In this document: positions 43,627 through 52,695 of the stretch, one piece after another | How positions within the stretch are numbered: position 1 is the stretch's first letter | Layout of the letters: the number at the start of each line of letters is the position of its first letter | DNA from: Sphingomonas sp. Leaf34 | GTDB taxonomy: Bacteria > Pseudomonadota > Alphaproteobacteria > Sphingomonadales > Sphingomonadaceae | Direction: 5' to 3' | NCBI RefSeq assembly: GCF_001421805.1 | Contig: NZ_LMLC01000002.1 | Location: forward strand, 664,819 to 728,818 | Length of the DNA stretch: 64,000 bases | Program-made: the position numbers and the translations under genes | Notes under the pieces: generated by a model | Databases searched by the model: none | What the model saw: only the letters and a program-made list of their open reading frames with translations | Told to the model about the DNA's origin: nothing

Positions 43627-45849
43627 TCAGCGCCACTGGCGCGCTGGCAGGCTGACAGTGACGACAGGTCCAAGATCGGTTGCCGAGCGCCCGAGCGCGA
43701 AGCCATAGCGTCCTGCCGGCATCGTCCATCGTCTACCTTTGCTGTCGGCAAGTATGCGAGGTTCGATTTGAACCGTGACGTTCGCCGCAGTCCCTGGCTG
43801 CACGGCGACCTTGGTAAAGCCAGCGAGCCGCAGTGTGCGTCCTGCCGGTGTCGAGACCAGGTAGAGTTGCGCGACGTCGCTACCTGCGCGCGTGCCGGTG
43901 TTGCGGATCGTTACCGTCGCCTTTGGCTGCGCGCCCCCCGTGACTTTCATCGGGCCGGACTGGAACTGGGTGTAGCTGAGCCCAAAGCCGAACGGGAACA
44001 ACGGCGTAGCATTCTTGCGCGCGAACCACCGGTAGCCGACGTCTGCGCCCTCGATATCGTAATCGATCGGATAGCGCGTGCCGGCCGCGGTTCCGGCGGC
44101 AAAGTCCCGGTCGATCATCCCGGCATACGGCAGCGCCGGGCGCGGCAGCTGATCAAGCGATGCGGGAAAAGTGACGGGCAACCGACCAGATGGATTGCTA
44201 TCGCCGAACAACGTTGCGGCGATAGCATCGCCACCACGCACGCCGCCATACCACGCCTCCATCACCGCACCTGTGCGATTAAGCCATGGCATCAGGACCG
44301 GCCCACCGGTTTCGAGAACGACGATCGTCTTAGGATTAGCGGTGGTCACCGCAGCGATCAGCGCGTCCTGCCCACCCGGCAGCGACAGATCCGGGACGTC
44401 TGCGCCTTCGGCCATCCACTGCGTCGCAAAGACGATCGTCACGTCCGCCGTTTTTGCTGCCGCAACAGCCTCCGCCGCATAGCGCCCGTCATGGAATGTC
44501 ACCTTGGCGTTTGGCGCCAGCGCACGGATCGCGGCGAGTGGCGCGGTGCCATGATAGGTCTGGTTATTGTATTTCGCGAGCGGCCCCTCGCCTCCCATCG
44601 GCAGCGAGACGGACGGGCCACCAAGCGGTTGCACCTGCGTCGATCCGCCGCCCGACAGCACGCCCGCATCAGCATACCCTCCAATCACCGCGATCGAGCG
44701 CACGTCCTTCGACAGCGGCAGCAACGCATTGGAGTTCCGCAGCAACACGATTCCTTCGTCGGCAACGCTTCGGGCAATGCCGGCATTCGCCGCAAAATCG
44801 ATGTCGGCCTTGACCGGCGGATGCGTATCAAGCCCGACCGCGTAGATCGAACGCAAGATGCGCCGGTTCATGTCGGCGGCGCGCGCGGCATAAGCCGGAT
44901 CGCGGGCAGCCGCCTCGGCGAGTGGCACGCCGAAGAAGATCTTCTTGTCGATCTGCGCGCCCGATTGCTGGTCCAGCCCGGCAAGTGCGAAGTCGACGGC
45001 GCCCACTGCACCCCAATCGGACATGACGAACCCGGGATAGCGCCAGTCCTGCTTCAACACGCGGTTGAGCAGGTAATCGCTGCCGCAGGCCGGCGCACCG
45101 TTAACGCGGTTATAGGCGCACATCACCGAGCCGGGTTGCCCACGGTCGATCGCGATCTCGAAGGCGAGCAGATCGCTCATGCGGAATGCATCGTCGCCAA
45201 GTTTACCGTCGACCGCGTGACGCCCGGTCTCCTGCGCGTTGAGCGCAAAATGCTTCACCGTCGACAGCACGTGCTGCGACTGGACGCCGTCGATCGCGGC
45301 ACCGCCGAGAAGCCCCGAATGAAGTGGATCCTCGCCGAAATATTCAAACGTCCGCCCATTGCGTGGATCGCGCATCAGATTGATGCCACCACCAAGCAGC
45401 ACGTTGAAACCCTTCGCGCGCGCCTCGCCCGCAATCATCGCGTTGCCGCGGCGGATCAGGCCCGGGTTCCACGTCGATCCCATTGCGGTCGCCGACGGCA
45501 GCGCGGTCGCCCCGTCCTTACGAAGATTGGCGATGTACGAGACGCCGAGACTCGCATCGGTCTCAACCAGCGCTGGCACGCCGAGCCGGGGGATCCCGGT
45601 GACGTAGCCAGCGCCCAGTATCGCCTCGGCAGGAATGCGAACGTTAGGGATCAACGGAATCGCCCAAAGGCCATGCGTCAGCACGGTCCGCTCATCGCCT
45701 TGCATGGCGCGTTCGGTAGCGGCTGCCCGCGTATCTGCTGCGGCTGGCCTTGCCATACCGCTCGATGGCCTTTCCTGTGCGAAAGCTGCTGTCATACAGG
45801 TCATCAGCACGCCACCAAGCAGTACCGACCGATGGGTCATCCTTGTCAT
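43627..45849 (-). CDS. secreted glycoside hydrolase family 3 (beta-glucosidase type)
   Basis: 740 residues from ATG 45849 with GGGAGTGGTG upstream. Signal peptide: THRSVLLGGVLMTCMTAAFA. GH3 signatures: RLGVPALVETDASLGVSY, KHFALNAQETGRHA, MCAYNRVNGAPACGSDYLL, and the catalytic Asp in YPGFVMSDWGAV; the acid/base Glu is probably in WMAEGADV. C-terminal fibronectin-III-like domain (YPIDYDIEGADVGYRWFARK). First gene of an operon with two esterases; divergent from the TonB receptor gene. The paralogue at 2199-4430 lacks the signal peptide. Confidence 0.92.
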   Translation of the reverse strand: MTRMTHRSVLLGGVLMTCMTAAFAQERPSSGMARPAAADTRAAATERAMQGDERTVLTHGLWAIPLIPNVRIPAEAILGAGYVTGIPRLGVPALVETDASLGVSYIANLRKDGATALPSATAMGSTWNPGLIRRGNAMIAGEARAKGFNVLLGGGINLMRDPRNGRTFEYFGEDPLHSGLLGGAAIDGVQSQHVLSTVKHFALNAQETGRHAVDGKLGDDAFRMSDLLAFEIAIDRGQPGSVMCAYNRVNGAPACGSDYLLNRVLKQDWRYPGFVMSDWGAVGAVDFALAGLDQQSGAQIDKKIFFGVPLAEAAARDPAYAARAADMNRRILRSIYAVGLDTHPPVKADIDFAANAGIARSVADEGIVLLRNSNALLPLSKDVRSIAVIGGYADAGVLSGGGSTQVQPLGGPSVSLPMGGEGPLAKYNNQTYHGTAPLAAIRALAPNAKVTFHDGRYAAEAVAAAKTADVTIVFATQWMAEGADVPDLSLPGGQDALIAAVTTANPKTIVVLETGGPVLMPWLNRTGAVMEAWYGGVRGGDAIAATLFGDSNPSGRLPVTFPASLDQLPRPALPYAGMIDRDFAAGTAAGTRYPIDYDIEGADVGYRWFARKNATPLFPFGFGLSYTQFQSGPMKVTGGAQPKATVTIRNTGTRAGSDVAQLYLVSTPAGRTLRLAGFTKVAVQPGTAANVTVQIEPRILADSKGRRWTMPAGRYGFALGRSATDLGPVVTVSLPARQWR

Positions 45850-45888
45850 CACCACTCCCCGACGCAGCAGTTCACTTTACGTGCGTGC

Positions 45889-45917
45889 TTGACAGTATGT
45901 TTCCAACAGACAATGAT
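45889..45917 (+). promoter_or_regulatory. putative sigma-70-type promoter of the TonB receptor gene
   Basis: TTGACA at 45889-45894, 17-base spacer, AATGAT at 45912-45917. The -10 element lies inside the operator 45909-45925, so a bound repressor would block RNA polymerase. Confidence 0.5.
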
Positions 45918-45925
45918 CGTTGTCA
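45909..45925. promoter_or_regulatory. operator copy 1: GACAATG-N-T-N-G-TTGTCA (GH3 / TonB receptor)
   Basis: GACAATGATCGTTGTCA, an imperfect palindrome (GACAA/TTGTC arms), in the 113-bp divergent region between the GH3 start (45849) and the receptor start (45963). It matches 51368-51384 at 15 of 17 positions, implying the same TetR protein binds both. The candidate regulators are the TetR at 51410, whose own promoter carries copy 2, or the TetR at 48388. Confidence 0.65.
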
Positions 45926-45962
45926 AGCGGCAGGGACCGCTGGACGGGTGAGGATAACGACG

Positions 45963-48323
45963 ATGCGTGGATTGGCACTGCTGGTGGGCTCGAGCATTCT
46001 GGCTTGGACGGGAACGGCTCAGGCACAGACCGGAACTCGGGCAACGCTGAGCGGAGGAAGCGAGGCTTCGCAGATTTCAGATCCGACCGGCGCCGTCGAG
46101 GGCGACATCGTCGTGACGGCTCAGCGACGGACCGAGAATCTACGCGACGTGCCGATCGCAATCACCGTCGTGAACGGCCAGTCGCTTCGCGAGACGGGAG
46201 CCAATCAGCTTGCCGACATTACCCAGCGTGCGCCTAGTCTGAACTTCACGGCGACGCCTGGTGTGCCGAACTTCGCAATCCGCGGCGTCGGCACCAACTC
46301 GTTCGACTACGGCATCGAGTCGGCCGTCGGCATAGCGGTAGACGACGTCAACATCACGCTGCCGCGCTACGTCCCGCTCAACTCGCTCGCCGATGTCGAA
46401 CGTGTCGAGGTGCTGCGCGGGCCACAAGGGCTGCTGTTCGGCAAGAACACGACTGCAGGCCTCATTTCGATCTCCACCACCAAACCACAACTCGGTGAGT
46501 TTAGCAGCAGCGGTCGGGTCCAGGCGGGCAGCCGTGACCAGGTCCAGACGCAGGCCGTCGTCAACGTACCCATCGGCGACACCGCAGCGTTGCGTGTCGT
46601 TGGCGGCTATCAATACCAGAAGCCGTCGACGCAGCTTGTTGGACCAGGTCGTCTTGATCCAGTCCGCCGGTACTTCGGCACGGCCAAGCTGCTGTGGGAA
46701 CCGACCGACCGGCTTTCGCTGTACGGAATCGTCGATTACCAGAACAATAGCGGGATCGAAGCCTATTCCACGATCCGCAAGTTCGGTGGCAACGATCCGA
46801 CACCAATCCCCGCCGCCTTCCGACCCTTCGCGCCCGCCAACTTTGTGTTCACGCAGAATAGTGCACTCGGCGTTGTCGCCTCGCCGACCAATAACAAGAC
46901 TGCGATCGGGAGCACCGACGTGCTCCGCGACGAACATAGCCTCGGGGCGCAATTCTCGGCGAGCTACGATGCAGGGCCGCTGACCGTCACCTCGGTCACG
47001 GCGTATCGCAACCTGCACGCGCGCGCGAATAACGATGTCGATCAGACGCCGGTCGCGTTCTTCGACACGAATATCGCCAACTCGCAATCCCACCAGTTCT
47101 CGGAAGAACTACGTGTTGCCAATAATGGCCACGGCTTCGTCGACTACACGGCCGGGCTATATTTCTTTAAACAGCATATCGACGCGCAAATCCTGCAGGC
47201 AGGCACGTTCGGCGTGTTCCCCGCAAGCACGCCGGTCCGACTGTCGCCGGTCAATGGCCAGTCGAACTTCGACTATGGGACGAAGAGCTATGCAGGCTTT
47301 GCGCAGCTCACGTTCAACGTGACGCCGTCGCTCCACCTGATCGCAGGCGGCCGGTACACGCGCGACGAGATCGACTCCACGACAACCGTTACTGCCGTCT
47401 CGGGAGTCTGCAATCTCGTCACATTCCTGCTGAGTGGCGGACGGCGCTGTGTCGGTACTCTTGCCGCGCCGATCGTCGCCAACCGGAATGCCAACGGATT
47501 TTCGGCACGCGGTGGCATCGAATATTCGATCGCACCAACCGCGAACGTCTATGCGACCTATACTCGCGGCTACAAAGGGCCGGCAGTCAGCTCGGCCGCG
47601 GGCGTCGCGTTCAATGTCGATCCCGAGAAGGTCGACGCTTATGAGATCGGCGCCAAGTTCGACCTCGCCGACCGCCGAGTCAGCCTCAACCTCGCAGGTT
47701 TCATCAACAACTTCCGGGATTTCCAGGCTCAGGTCTTCGACCCCACGCTGAACGGTGGCCTGGGTACCTTCCGAACCGGCAATGCCAGCACGCTGAAGAC
47801 GCGCGGCGTCGAGGCGGAGGCCGTCGTGCGACCGATGCGTGGTGTCAGCCTGTCGGGCGGTGTTACCTATCTCGACACCGAATACGGCGACTACAACGTG
47901 GCCTGCTATTTCGGGCAGACGGCTGCGCAGGGCTGCTCGCTGCCCGGACCCAGCTTCAATGCGGCAGGGTCCCCGCTTGTTGGGGCGTCGAAGTGGACGA
48001 CCAGCCTTGCCGCCAATGTCGACCAGCCCATTGGCAACGACCTGAAGGTCTTCCTCAACGCAGACTGGCGCTATCGCAGCCGCTTCTATTACGCGATCAA
48101 CGATCCTAGCACGATCCAGGACGGTTACTCGCTGGTCAATGCGACGATCGGCATCGGCGATATCAGCGATCGTGCGCGCTTCAGCGTATTCGTCCGCAAC
48201 CTGTTCGATAAGCGCTACGCCGCGGCTATCTTCCCCGGAAACTTCTCGGTTGGGCAATATGTCCAGACGTTGCCGGACAATGCCTTCCGCCGGATCGGCG
48301 GTGCCTTCGAGTGGCGCTTCTGA
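45963..48323 (+). CDS. TonB-dependent outer-membrane receptor
   Basis: 786 residues from ATG 45963 (signal peptide MRGLALLVGSSILAWTGTAQA). The TonB box region is GDIVVTAQRRTENLRDVPIAI and the plug domain contains NFAIRGVGTNSFDYGIESAVG and DVERVEVLRGPQGLLFGKNTTAGLIS. The barrel ends with the standard C-terminal strand terminating in Phe (RRIGGAFEWRF). This is the CirA-like sphingomonad group that often serves plant aromatics, glycosides or polyketides. It is divergent from GH3 and esterases, so it probably imports their glycoside substrate. Confidence 0.93.
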   Translation: MRGLALLVGSSILAWTGTAQAQTGTRATLSGGSEASQISDPTGAVEGDIVVTAQRRTENLRDVPIAITVVNGQSLRETGANQLADITQRAPSLNFTATPGVPNFAIRGVGTNSFDYGIESAVGIAVDDVNITLPRYVPLNSLADVERVEVLRGPQGLLFGKNTTAGLISISTTKPQLGEFSSSGRVQAGSRDQVQTQAVVNVPIGDTAALRVVGGYQYQKPSTQLVGPGRLDPVRRYFGTAKLLWEPTDRLSLYGIVDYQNNSGIEAYSTIRKFGGNDPTPIPAAFRPFAPANFVFTQNSALGVVASPTNNKTAIGSTDVLRDEHSLGAQFSASYDAGPLTVTSVTAYRNLHARANNDVDQTPVAFFDTNIANSQSHQFSEELRVANNGHGFVDYTAGLYFFKQHIDAQILQAGTFGVFPASTPVRLSPVNGQSNFDYGTKSYAGFAQLTFNVTPSLHLIAGGRYTRDEIDSTTTVTAVSGVCNLVTFLLSGGRRCVGTLAAPIVANRNANGFSARGGIEYSIAPTANVYATYTRGYKGPAVSSAAGVAFNVDPEKVDAYEIGAKFDLADRRVSLNLAGFINNFRDFQAQVFDPTLNGGLGTFRTGNASTLKTRGVEAEAVVRPMRGVSLSGGVTYLDTEYGDYNVACYFGQTAAQGCSLPGPSFNAAGSPLVGASKWTTSLAANVDQPIGNDLKVFLNADWRYRSRFYYAINDPSTIQDGYSLVNATIGIGDISDRARFSVFVRNLFDKRYAAAIFPGNFSVGQYVQTLPDNAFRRIGGAFEWRF

Positions 48324-48330
48324 ACGCAGA

Positions 48331-48357
48331 ACCGCGTGTCGCTTGTCGGCACGCGGT
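48331..48357 (+). terminator. hairpin after the TonB receptor gene
   Basis: 8-bp arms ACCGCGTG / CACGCGGT with an 11-base loop, 7 bases after the receptor stop and 31 before the next TetR start. No T-run; may attenuate readthrough into tetR. Confidence 0.45.
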
Positions 48358-48387
48358 CGATAGGTCAGTAGGGCGGCAGGAGTGACG

Positions 48388-49023
48388 ATGAACGAGACCA
48401 AGGTTGTAAGGCGCACGCAGGAACAACGCACTGCAGAAACGCGCGGCGCGCTGTTCGAGGCAGCAGTGCGCGCAATCAGCCGCCTGGGCTACAGTCGCGC
48501 AAGTAACGCTGAAATTGCCGACGAAGCCGGCGTCAGCCGCGGTGCAATCACGCATCACTTCACGACCCGGGCCTCATTCATTGCGGAAGTCGTACGATGG
48601 GTCTTCCAACAGGAAGTGGTCGCCTACCAGGACTTGCAACGTGAATGGGGTACCGGATCACGCGTATCGGACTGGCCTCAGATCTCGTGGGAGGTGCTTT
48701 CGCGGCCCTCCGGTGTCGCGGTGCTGGAGATCTTCGTCGCTTCGCGGAGCGATCCCGAGCTCGCCGCGCTGATCAAGCCGGTCCAGGCAGAGATCGAGGA
48801 ACTGGCGGTGACCGCTTTTCTGGATCGTCTCGGCGCCAAGGTCCGCGACACAACCGCCATCCGGCTGGTTGTCTGGGCGATGCACGGCATGTCGATAGGC
48901 CGTGATTTCATCGACGATCCCAACGCGATGCGAGATTCCGTGATTCTACTTTCGAACATGCTTGAGCGCCTCGCGCCCAACGGCACGCTCGAAGAATTGC
49001 TGGGCTCCCCTCCCCCATCGTAA
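48388..49023 (+). CDS. TetR/AcrR-family regulator
   Basis: 211 residues from ATG 48388 (AGGAG upstream; GTG 48382 lies too close to it). HTH: TRGALFEAAVRAISRLGYSRASNAEIADEAGVSRGAITHHFTTRASFI, a well-formed TetR domain with recognition helix RGAITHHF. It follows the TonB receptor on the same strand and is convergent with the SDR gene. One of two TetR genes in this catabolic block; which controls which promoter is unresolved. Confidence 0.87.
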   Translation: MNETKVVRRTQEQRTAETRGALFEAAVRAISRLGYSRASNAEIADEAGVSRGAITHHFTTRASFIAEVVRWVFQQEVVAYQDLQREWGTGSRVSDWPQISWEVLSRPSGVAVLEIFVASRSDPELAALIKPVQAEIEELAVTAFLDRLGAKVRDTTAIRLVVWAMHGMSIGRDFIDDPNAMRDSVILLSNMLERLAPNGTLEELLGSPPPS

Positions 49024-49039
49024 CGCTCACGGGCAATTA

Positions 49040-49858
49040 TCACCGTCCGCGTCCGAGCAGCCGCCAGTAAGCGACCGGCATGATCCGCTCGATCATCGCG
49101 ACGATCTTTGCGTCCCGTCCGACCAGCACCCGGGCTCGCCGCTGCTCGATCCCGGTAACAATGATCTCGCCGGCCTGTTCGGGGCTGAGCTTCAGCGCCT
49201 TCGAAAAGTGCGCCTGCTGCCGCTCGCGTTCTTCGACTCCGACTGCAGCACCGGCGCGTGCGTTGGTGGCGATACCCGTCTTCACACCGCCTGGATGCAC
49301 CACGGTCACACCAACCGTCGAATGTGCTGCGATCAGTTCGTGGCGCAGAGCTTCCGAGAAGCCGCGTACGGCAAACTTCGCGGCGGCATAAGCGCTTTGT
49401 CCTGGCGGTGCGATGATTCCGAACAGACTGGAAAGGTTGACCAGCTGTGCCTGCTCACGCTGCTGTAGCAGCGGCAGGAACGCGCGTGACATGCGGACAA
49501 CGCCGTGCAGGTTGATATCCAATAGCCAATCGAACTCCGCCTCAGTGAGCTGTGCGAAGGAACCGCTCAGGGCGACACCGGCATTATTGACGACCACGTC
49601 GACGTGTCCATGAGCTGCCAGAACCACAGCCGGAAAGGCGGCGACAGCATCGCGGTCCGCAACATCGAGCCTGTGACGGGTGACGCGGACACTGTTGCCG
49701 ATCAGTGCGACGGTTTCGGCCAACCCGTCCTCATTCACGTCGGCCAGCGCGACGTGACAGCCACGCACGGCCAACGATCGCGCGATCGCACGGCCTATTC
49801 CGCCCGCTGCGCCAGTCACTACCGCCACCTTGCCGGCAAGCTCCATCCGGGCGCTCAT
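49040..49858 (-). CDS. short-chain dehydrogenase/reductase
   Basis: 272 residues from ATG 49858, whose first bases overlap the monooxygenase stop (ATGA). Rossmann loop VTGAAGGIGRAIA, NNAG in VVVNNAGVALSG, catalytic Ser in LVNLSSLFG and Tyr-x3-Lys in SAYAAAKFAV; C-terminal PGGVKTGIATNAR. NAD(P)-dependent alcohol/ketone interconversion. Translationally coupled to the Baeyer-Villiger monooxygenase, so it plausibly makes the ketone that enzyme oxidises. This pairing is common in mycobacterial and sphingomonad catabolism. Confidence 0.9.
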   Translation of the reverse strand: MSARMELAGKVAVVTGAAGGIGRAIARSLAVRGCHVALADVNEDGLAETVALIGNSVRVTRHRLDVADRDAVAAFPAVVLAAHGHVDVVVNNAGVALSGSFAQLTEAEFDWLLDINLHGVVRMSRAFLPLLQQREQAQLVNLSSLFGIIAPPGQSAYAAAKFAVRGFSEALRHELIAAHSTVGVTVVHPGGVKTGIATNARAGAAVGVEERERQQAHFSKALKLSPEQAGEIIVTGIEQRRARVLVGRDAKIVAMIERIMPVAYWRLLGRGR

Positions 49859-51336
49859 GCTGCGTTCTTTCTGGTCAAACCACGCCGCCCAAAGCGCAGA
49901 ACACCGTCGTCGATACGACCAGTACGGAACGCCAACAGGTCGCGGAGGTAGTTCTGCTTCACCTTCCACGGTGCGCTCGCGCCTTGTCGAGGAAGAACGT
50001 CTGCCGCCCGCTGCACATACCCGGAGCTCAGGTCGAGGATCGGTTCGTCGCCCGCAGTCGATGGCGGGGCGACCGGCACGACGCTGTCCATCTTGCGCCG
50101 ATCCATATGATCGAGCAGGCGGCGGACGAACTGCGACGTCAGGTCGCATTTGAGTGTCCAGGACGCGTTGGTGTAGCCGATCGCGAAAGCGAGATTGGGC
50201 ACACCGTCTAGCATCGCCCCCTTGTAAAGCAGCCGCTTGCCCGGGTCGACGAGGGCGCCATCGACGGTCAGTCGTGCGCCGCCCATGAGCTGCACCTTGA
50301 GCCCCGTCGCGGTCACGACGATGTCGGCGGGGATGGCCTCGCCGCTCTTCAACTGAAGACCGTCACGCGTGAACTCCGCGATCTCATCGGTCGCGATCGA
50401 CGCCCGCCCGTTGCGCAGTACCTTGAACAGATCGCCGTCAGGGACGAGGCACAGCCGCTGGTCCCACGGGTCGTAGCGCGGCGTCAGGTGAGTGGCGATG
50501 TCGAAGTCCGGCCCCAGCATCGCGCGCTGCTGTTGCCTAATCTTCTGCTTCAAGACATGTGGTTTGCGCCGCGACACACCGTAGACGAAGATGCCGTAGC
50601 CGATATTCTTCCAGCGCACCGCCGCCTCCGCCACCTTGGCAGGCAGCCAGCGGCGCAACGTCTCGGCGCGATCGTCGCGTGACGGTCGCGAGACGATATA
50701 TGTCGGCGATCGCTGCAGCATCGTAACATGCGCGGCGCCCTGATCGACCATTGCCGGAACCAGCGTCACCGCGGTCGCACCAGAACCCACGACCACGACG
50801 TCCTTGCCTGCGACCGAAAGGTCGTCAGGCCAGAATTGCGGGTGGACGACCTGTCCCGCGAACGCGTCCATTCCCGGCCAGGTCGGCGCATGCCCCGCGG
50901 CATAATCGTAATAGCCAGAACACAGGAACAGGAAGCGGCAGGTCAGCTGGTTCGCTATGCCATCGACGGTATACGACACGATCCACAGCGCGTCCGCCGA
51001 GGACCAGTTTGCGTTAGTGACGCGATGACGCAGTCGCACCTTGGCGTCGATGTCGAACGCTGCCGCAGTGTCGCGGATATAGTCGCGGATGTCATCACCT
51101 GCGGCGATCGCTTTTTCACCTCGCCACGGACGGAATGGGAAGCCCAGCGTCGTCATGTCCGAGTCCGAGCGGATGCCCGGATAGCGGAACAGATCCCATG
51201 TGCCGCCGATCGCATCGCGCCCCTCGAAGATCGCCCAGCTCCGCGTGGTATTGCCAGTCTTCAACCAGAACGCGGCGTCGATCCCTGACAGACCGGCGCC
51301 TACCACCAGCACGTCGAGGTGCTCCATACCGGCCAT
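49855..51336 (-). CDS. EthA-like Baeyer-Villiger monooxygenase (FAD/NADPH)
   Basis: 493 residues from ATG 51336 (GGGAG 7 bases upstream). First Rossmann motif VVGAGLSGIDAAFWL at 11-25, RYPGIRSDSDMTTLGFPFRPW, the Baeyer-Villiger fingerprint FAGQVVHPQFWP at 159-170 (FxGxxxHxxxWP), second Rossmann VVVGSGATAVTL, and YTNASWTLKCDLTSQFVRRLL near the C-terminus. It is very similar in plan to mycobacterial EthA. It inserts oxygen next to ketones to give esters or lactones. Divergent from the TetR at 51410 with a strong palindrome between; the TetR/EthA-like layout parallels ethR-ethA. Confidence 0.92.
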   Translation of the reverse strand: MAGMEHLDVLVVGAGLSGIDAAFWLKTGNTTRSWAIFEGRDAIGGTWDLFRYPGIRSDSDMTTLGFPFRPWRGEKAIAAGDDIRDYIRDTAAAFDIDAKVRLRHRVTNANWSSADALWIVSYTVDGIANQLTCRFLFLCSGYYDYAAGHAPTWPGMDAFAGQVVHPQFWPDDLSVAGKDVVVVGSGATAVTLVPAMVDQGAAHVTMLQRSPTYIVSRPSRDDRAETLRRWLPAKVAEAAVRWKNIGYGIFVYGVSRRKPHVLKQKIRQQQRAMLGPDFDIATHLTPRYDPWDQRLCLVPDGDLFKVLRNGRASIATDEIAEFTRDGLQLKSGEAIPADIVVTATGLKVQLMGGARLTVDGALVDPGKRLLYKGAMLDGVPNLAFAIGYTNASWTLKCDLTSQFVRRLLDHMDRRKMDSVVPVAPPSTAGDEPILDLSSGYVQRAADVLPRQGASAPWKVKQNYLRDLLAFRTGRIDDGVLRFGRRGLTRKNAA

Positions 51337-51366
51337 GTTCCACTCCCACCATATTCCTGAACTGAA

Positions 51367-51390
51367 TGACAATGCTTGTTGTCATTGTCA
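51367..51390. promoter_or_regulatory. operator copy 2: TGACAATG-N8-CATTGTCA (BVMO / tetR)
   Basis: Perfect 8-bp arms with an 8-base spacer, in the 73-bp gap between the monooxygenase (51336) and tetR (51410) starts. Positions 51368-51384 (GACAATGCTTGTTGTCA) match the 45909-45925 operator at 15 of 17 bases. On the minus strand it contains TTGACA, a likely -35 for the monooxygenase. Confidence 0.75.
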
Positions 51391-51409
51391 ATATCGCTAC
51401 TCTGTCGTA

Positions 51410-52021
51410 ATGACGGTGACAACAAAACGGTGGACCGGGCAGACGCTTGACGCTCGACGGGCTGAGCGGCGCACGATGCTGATACAGGCGGCCGTGCGCC
51501 TGTATGGCTCCCAGGGGTTCCACAGCACGGGCGTGCGCGCGATCTGTCGCGAGGCAGCACTTACCGAACGCTATTTTTACGAAAATTTTGCGCATGGCGA
51601 AGCGTTGCTACTCGCCGCGTTCGATCAGGTGATCGCCGCTGTGTTGACGCAGATCGTTGCGGCCGACGATCCCTCTCTACCGACTGAAGATCGTACCCGA
51701 CGGATGCTAGGCGCATATTTCGCGACGCTACGCGCTAATCCCACCACGGCACGCGTGTTCCTTGTTGAAATCGTCGGCGTAGATCCGTTAATCGACGAGG
51801 CAATTCGACGTTCGATGCATGACCTCTCCGAACCGCTCTTTGCGGCCCTCGATCCTGATGATCGCGGCCCCGTCAAAGTCAATGCGATGCTCCGACGCGG
51901 TGTCGAAGGAGGGCTGTTACACATTGCCCTCGCCTGGGGCGCCGAGAACTATAAGCGCCCATTGGAGGAGGTTGTCGCCGCGGCGTGGATACTATGCGTG
52001 ACGGCACGGCCGAACGACTAA
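51410..52021 (+). CDS. TetR-family regulator divergent from the BVMO
   Basis: 203 residues from ATG 51410. HTH: RRTMLIQAAVRLYGSQGFHSTGVRAICREAALTERYFYENFAHGEALL, with the recognition helix ERYFYENF. Only 19 bases separate the operator from the ATG and no Shine-Dalgarno is seen, so the transcript may be leaderless. Probably represses itself, the BVMO-SDR pair and, through the matching site at 45909, the GH3 and receptor genes. Confidence 0.85.
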   Translation: MTVTTKRWTGQTLDARRAERRTMLIQAAVRLYGSQGFHSTGVRAICREAALTERYFYENFAHGEALLLAAFDQVIAAVLTQIVAADDPSLPTEDRTRRMLGAYFATLRANPTTARVFLVEIVGVDPLIDEAIRRSMHDLSEPLFAALDPDDRGPVKVNAMLRRGVEGGLLHIALAWGAENYKRPLEEVVAAAWILCVTARPND

Positions 52022-52108
52022 CGTGCGTAGTTGAAAGGCTACGATTTGACAATGGGGGGATGCACGACCGGCCAAGCGCTCGTCATCACTTTTGGAGGCA
52101 ATAGTGAA

Positions 52109-52582
52109 ATGCAAATACGGGTAGACGATCCAAAAGCACCATACGTCACTGATCTACTGGACCATCACCTGCGAGAATTGCAGGGCGTAATGGCCGATCA
52201 CGCCTTTGCACTTGATGCGTCAGGCCTTTCAGCAGCTAGCGTCACCTTCTGGACGGCATGGAACGACAAAGCCCTGGTCGGGTTCGGAGCGCTCAAGGAA
52301 CTGGACCGCGCACATGGCGAGCTGAAATCCATGAGGGTGGCCCCGGCCGCACTTGGCACAGGGGTCGGACGAGCGATGCTTGAGCATATTATCGCGGAAG
52401 CTCGCGGACGGGGCTACACACGGTTGAGCCTTGAAACTGGAACTGCCGCACTACACGCGCCGGCCATATCACTTTACCGTAGTGCCGGGTTCGCACCGTG
52501 CGGTGCGTTCGCTGATTATCGGCTCAGCCCCCACAATCAGTTCTTTCAGCTGGCTCTTCGTAGCGTAGCTCCTGATCTTTGA
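52109..52582 (+). CDS. GNAT-family N-acetyltransferase
   Basis: 157 residues from ATG 52109 (GGAGG about 10 bases upstream; an upstream in-frame start at 52031 lacks one). GNAT core: ALVGFGALKELDRAHGELKSMRVAPAALGTGVGRAMLEHII contains the acetyl-CoA pyrophosphate loop (LGTGVGRA), then YTRLSLETG and AISLYRSAGFAPCGAFADY. Resembles YjgM/PhnO-type acetyltransferases. The substrate is unknown. Not obviously part of the catabolic block. Confidence 0.87.
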   Translation: MQIRVDDPKAPYVTDLLDHHLRELQGVMADHAFALDASGLSAASVTFWTAWNDKALVGFGALKELDRAHGELKSMRVAPAALGTGVGRAMLEHIIAEARGRGYTRLSLETGTAALHAPAISLYRSAGFAPCGAFADYRLSPHNQFFQLALRSVAPDL

Positions 52583-52695
52583 GCCAATGCGCCCTACCCT
52601 TCGGCTTCCGGAAGGACGACCCAGTTCCGGCCACGTCGCCCACCAAAGCGCTATTAATAAGCGGACATCGACTCAACAGCCGACGCGAAGCAGTG

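Noticed and set aside
43768..45951. 727-codon plus-strand open frame antisense to the GH3 gene
   Set aside because: Arg/His-rich shadow of a high-GC gene; no domain, and the GH3 frame on the other strand is certain.
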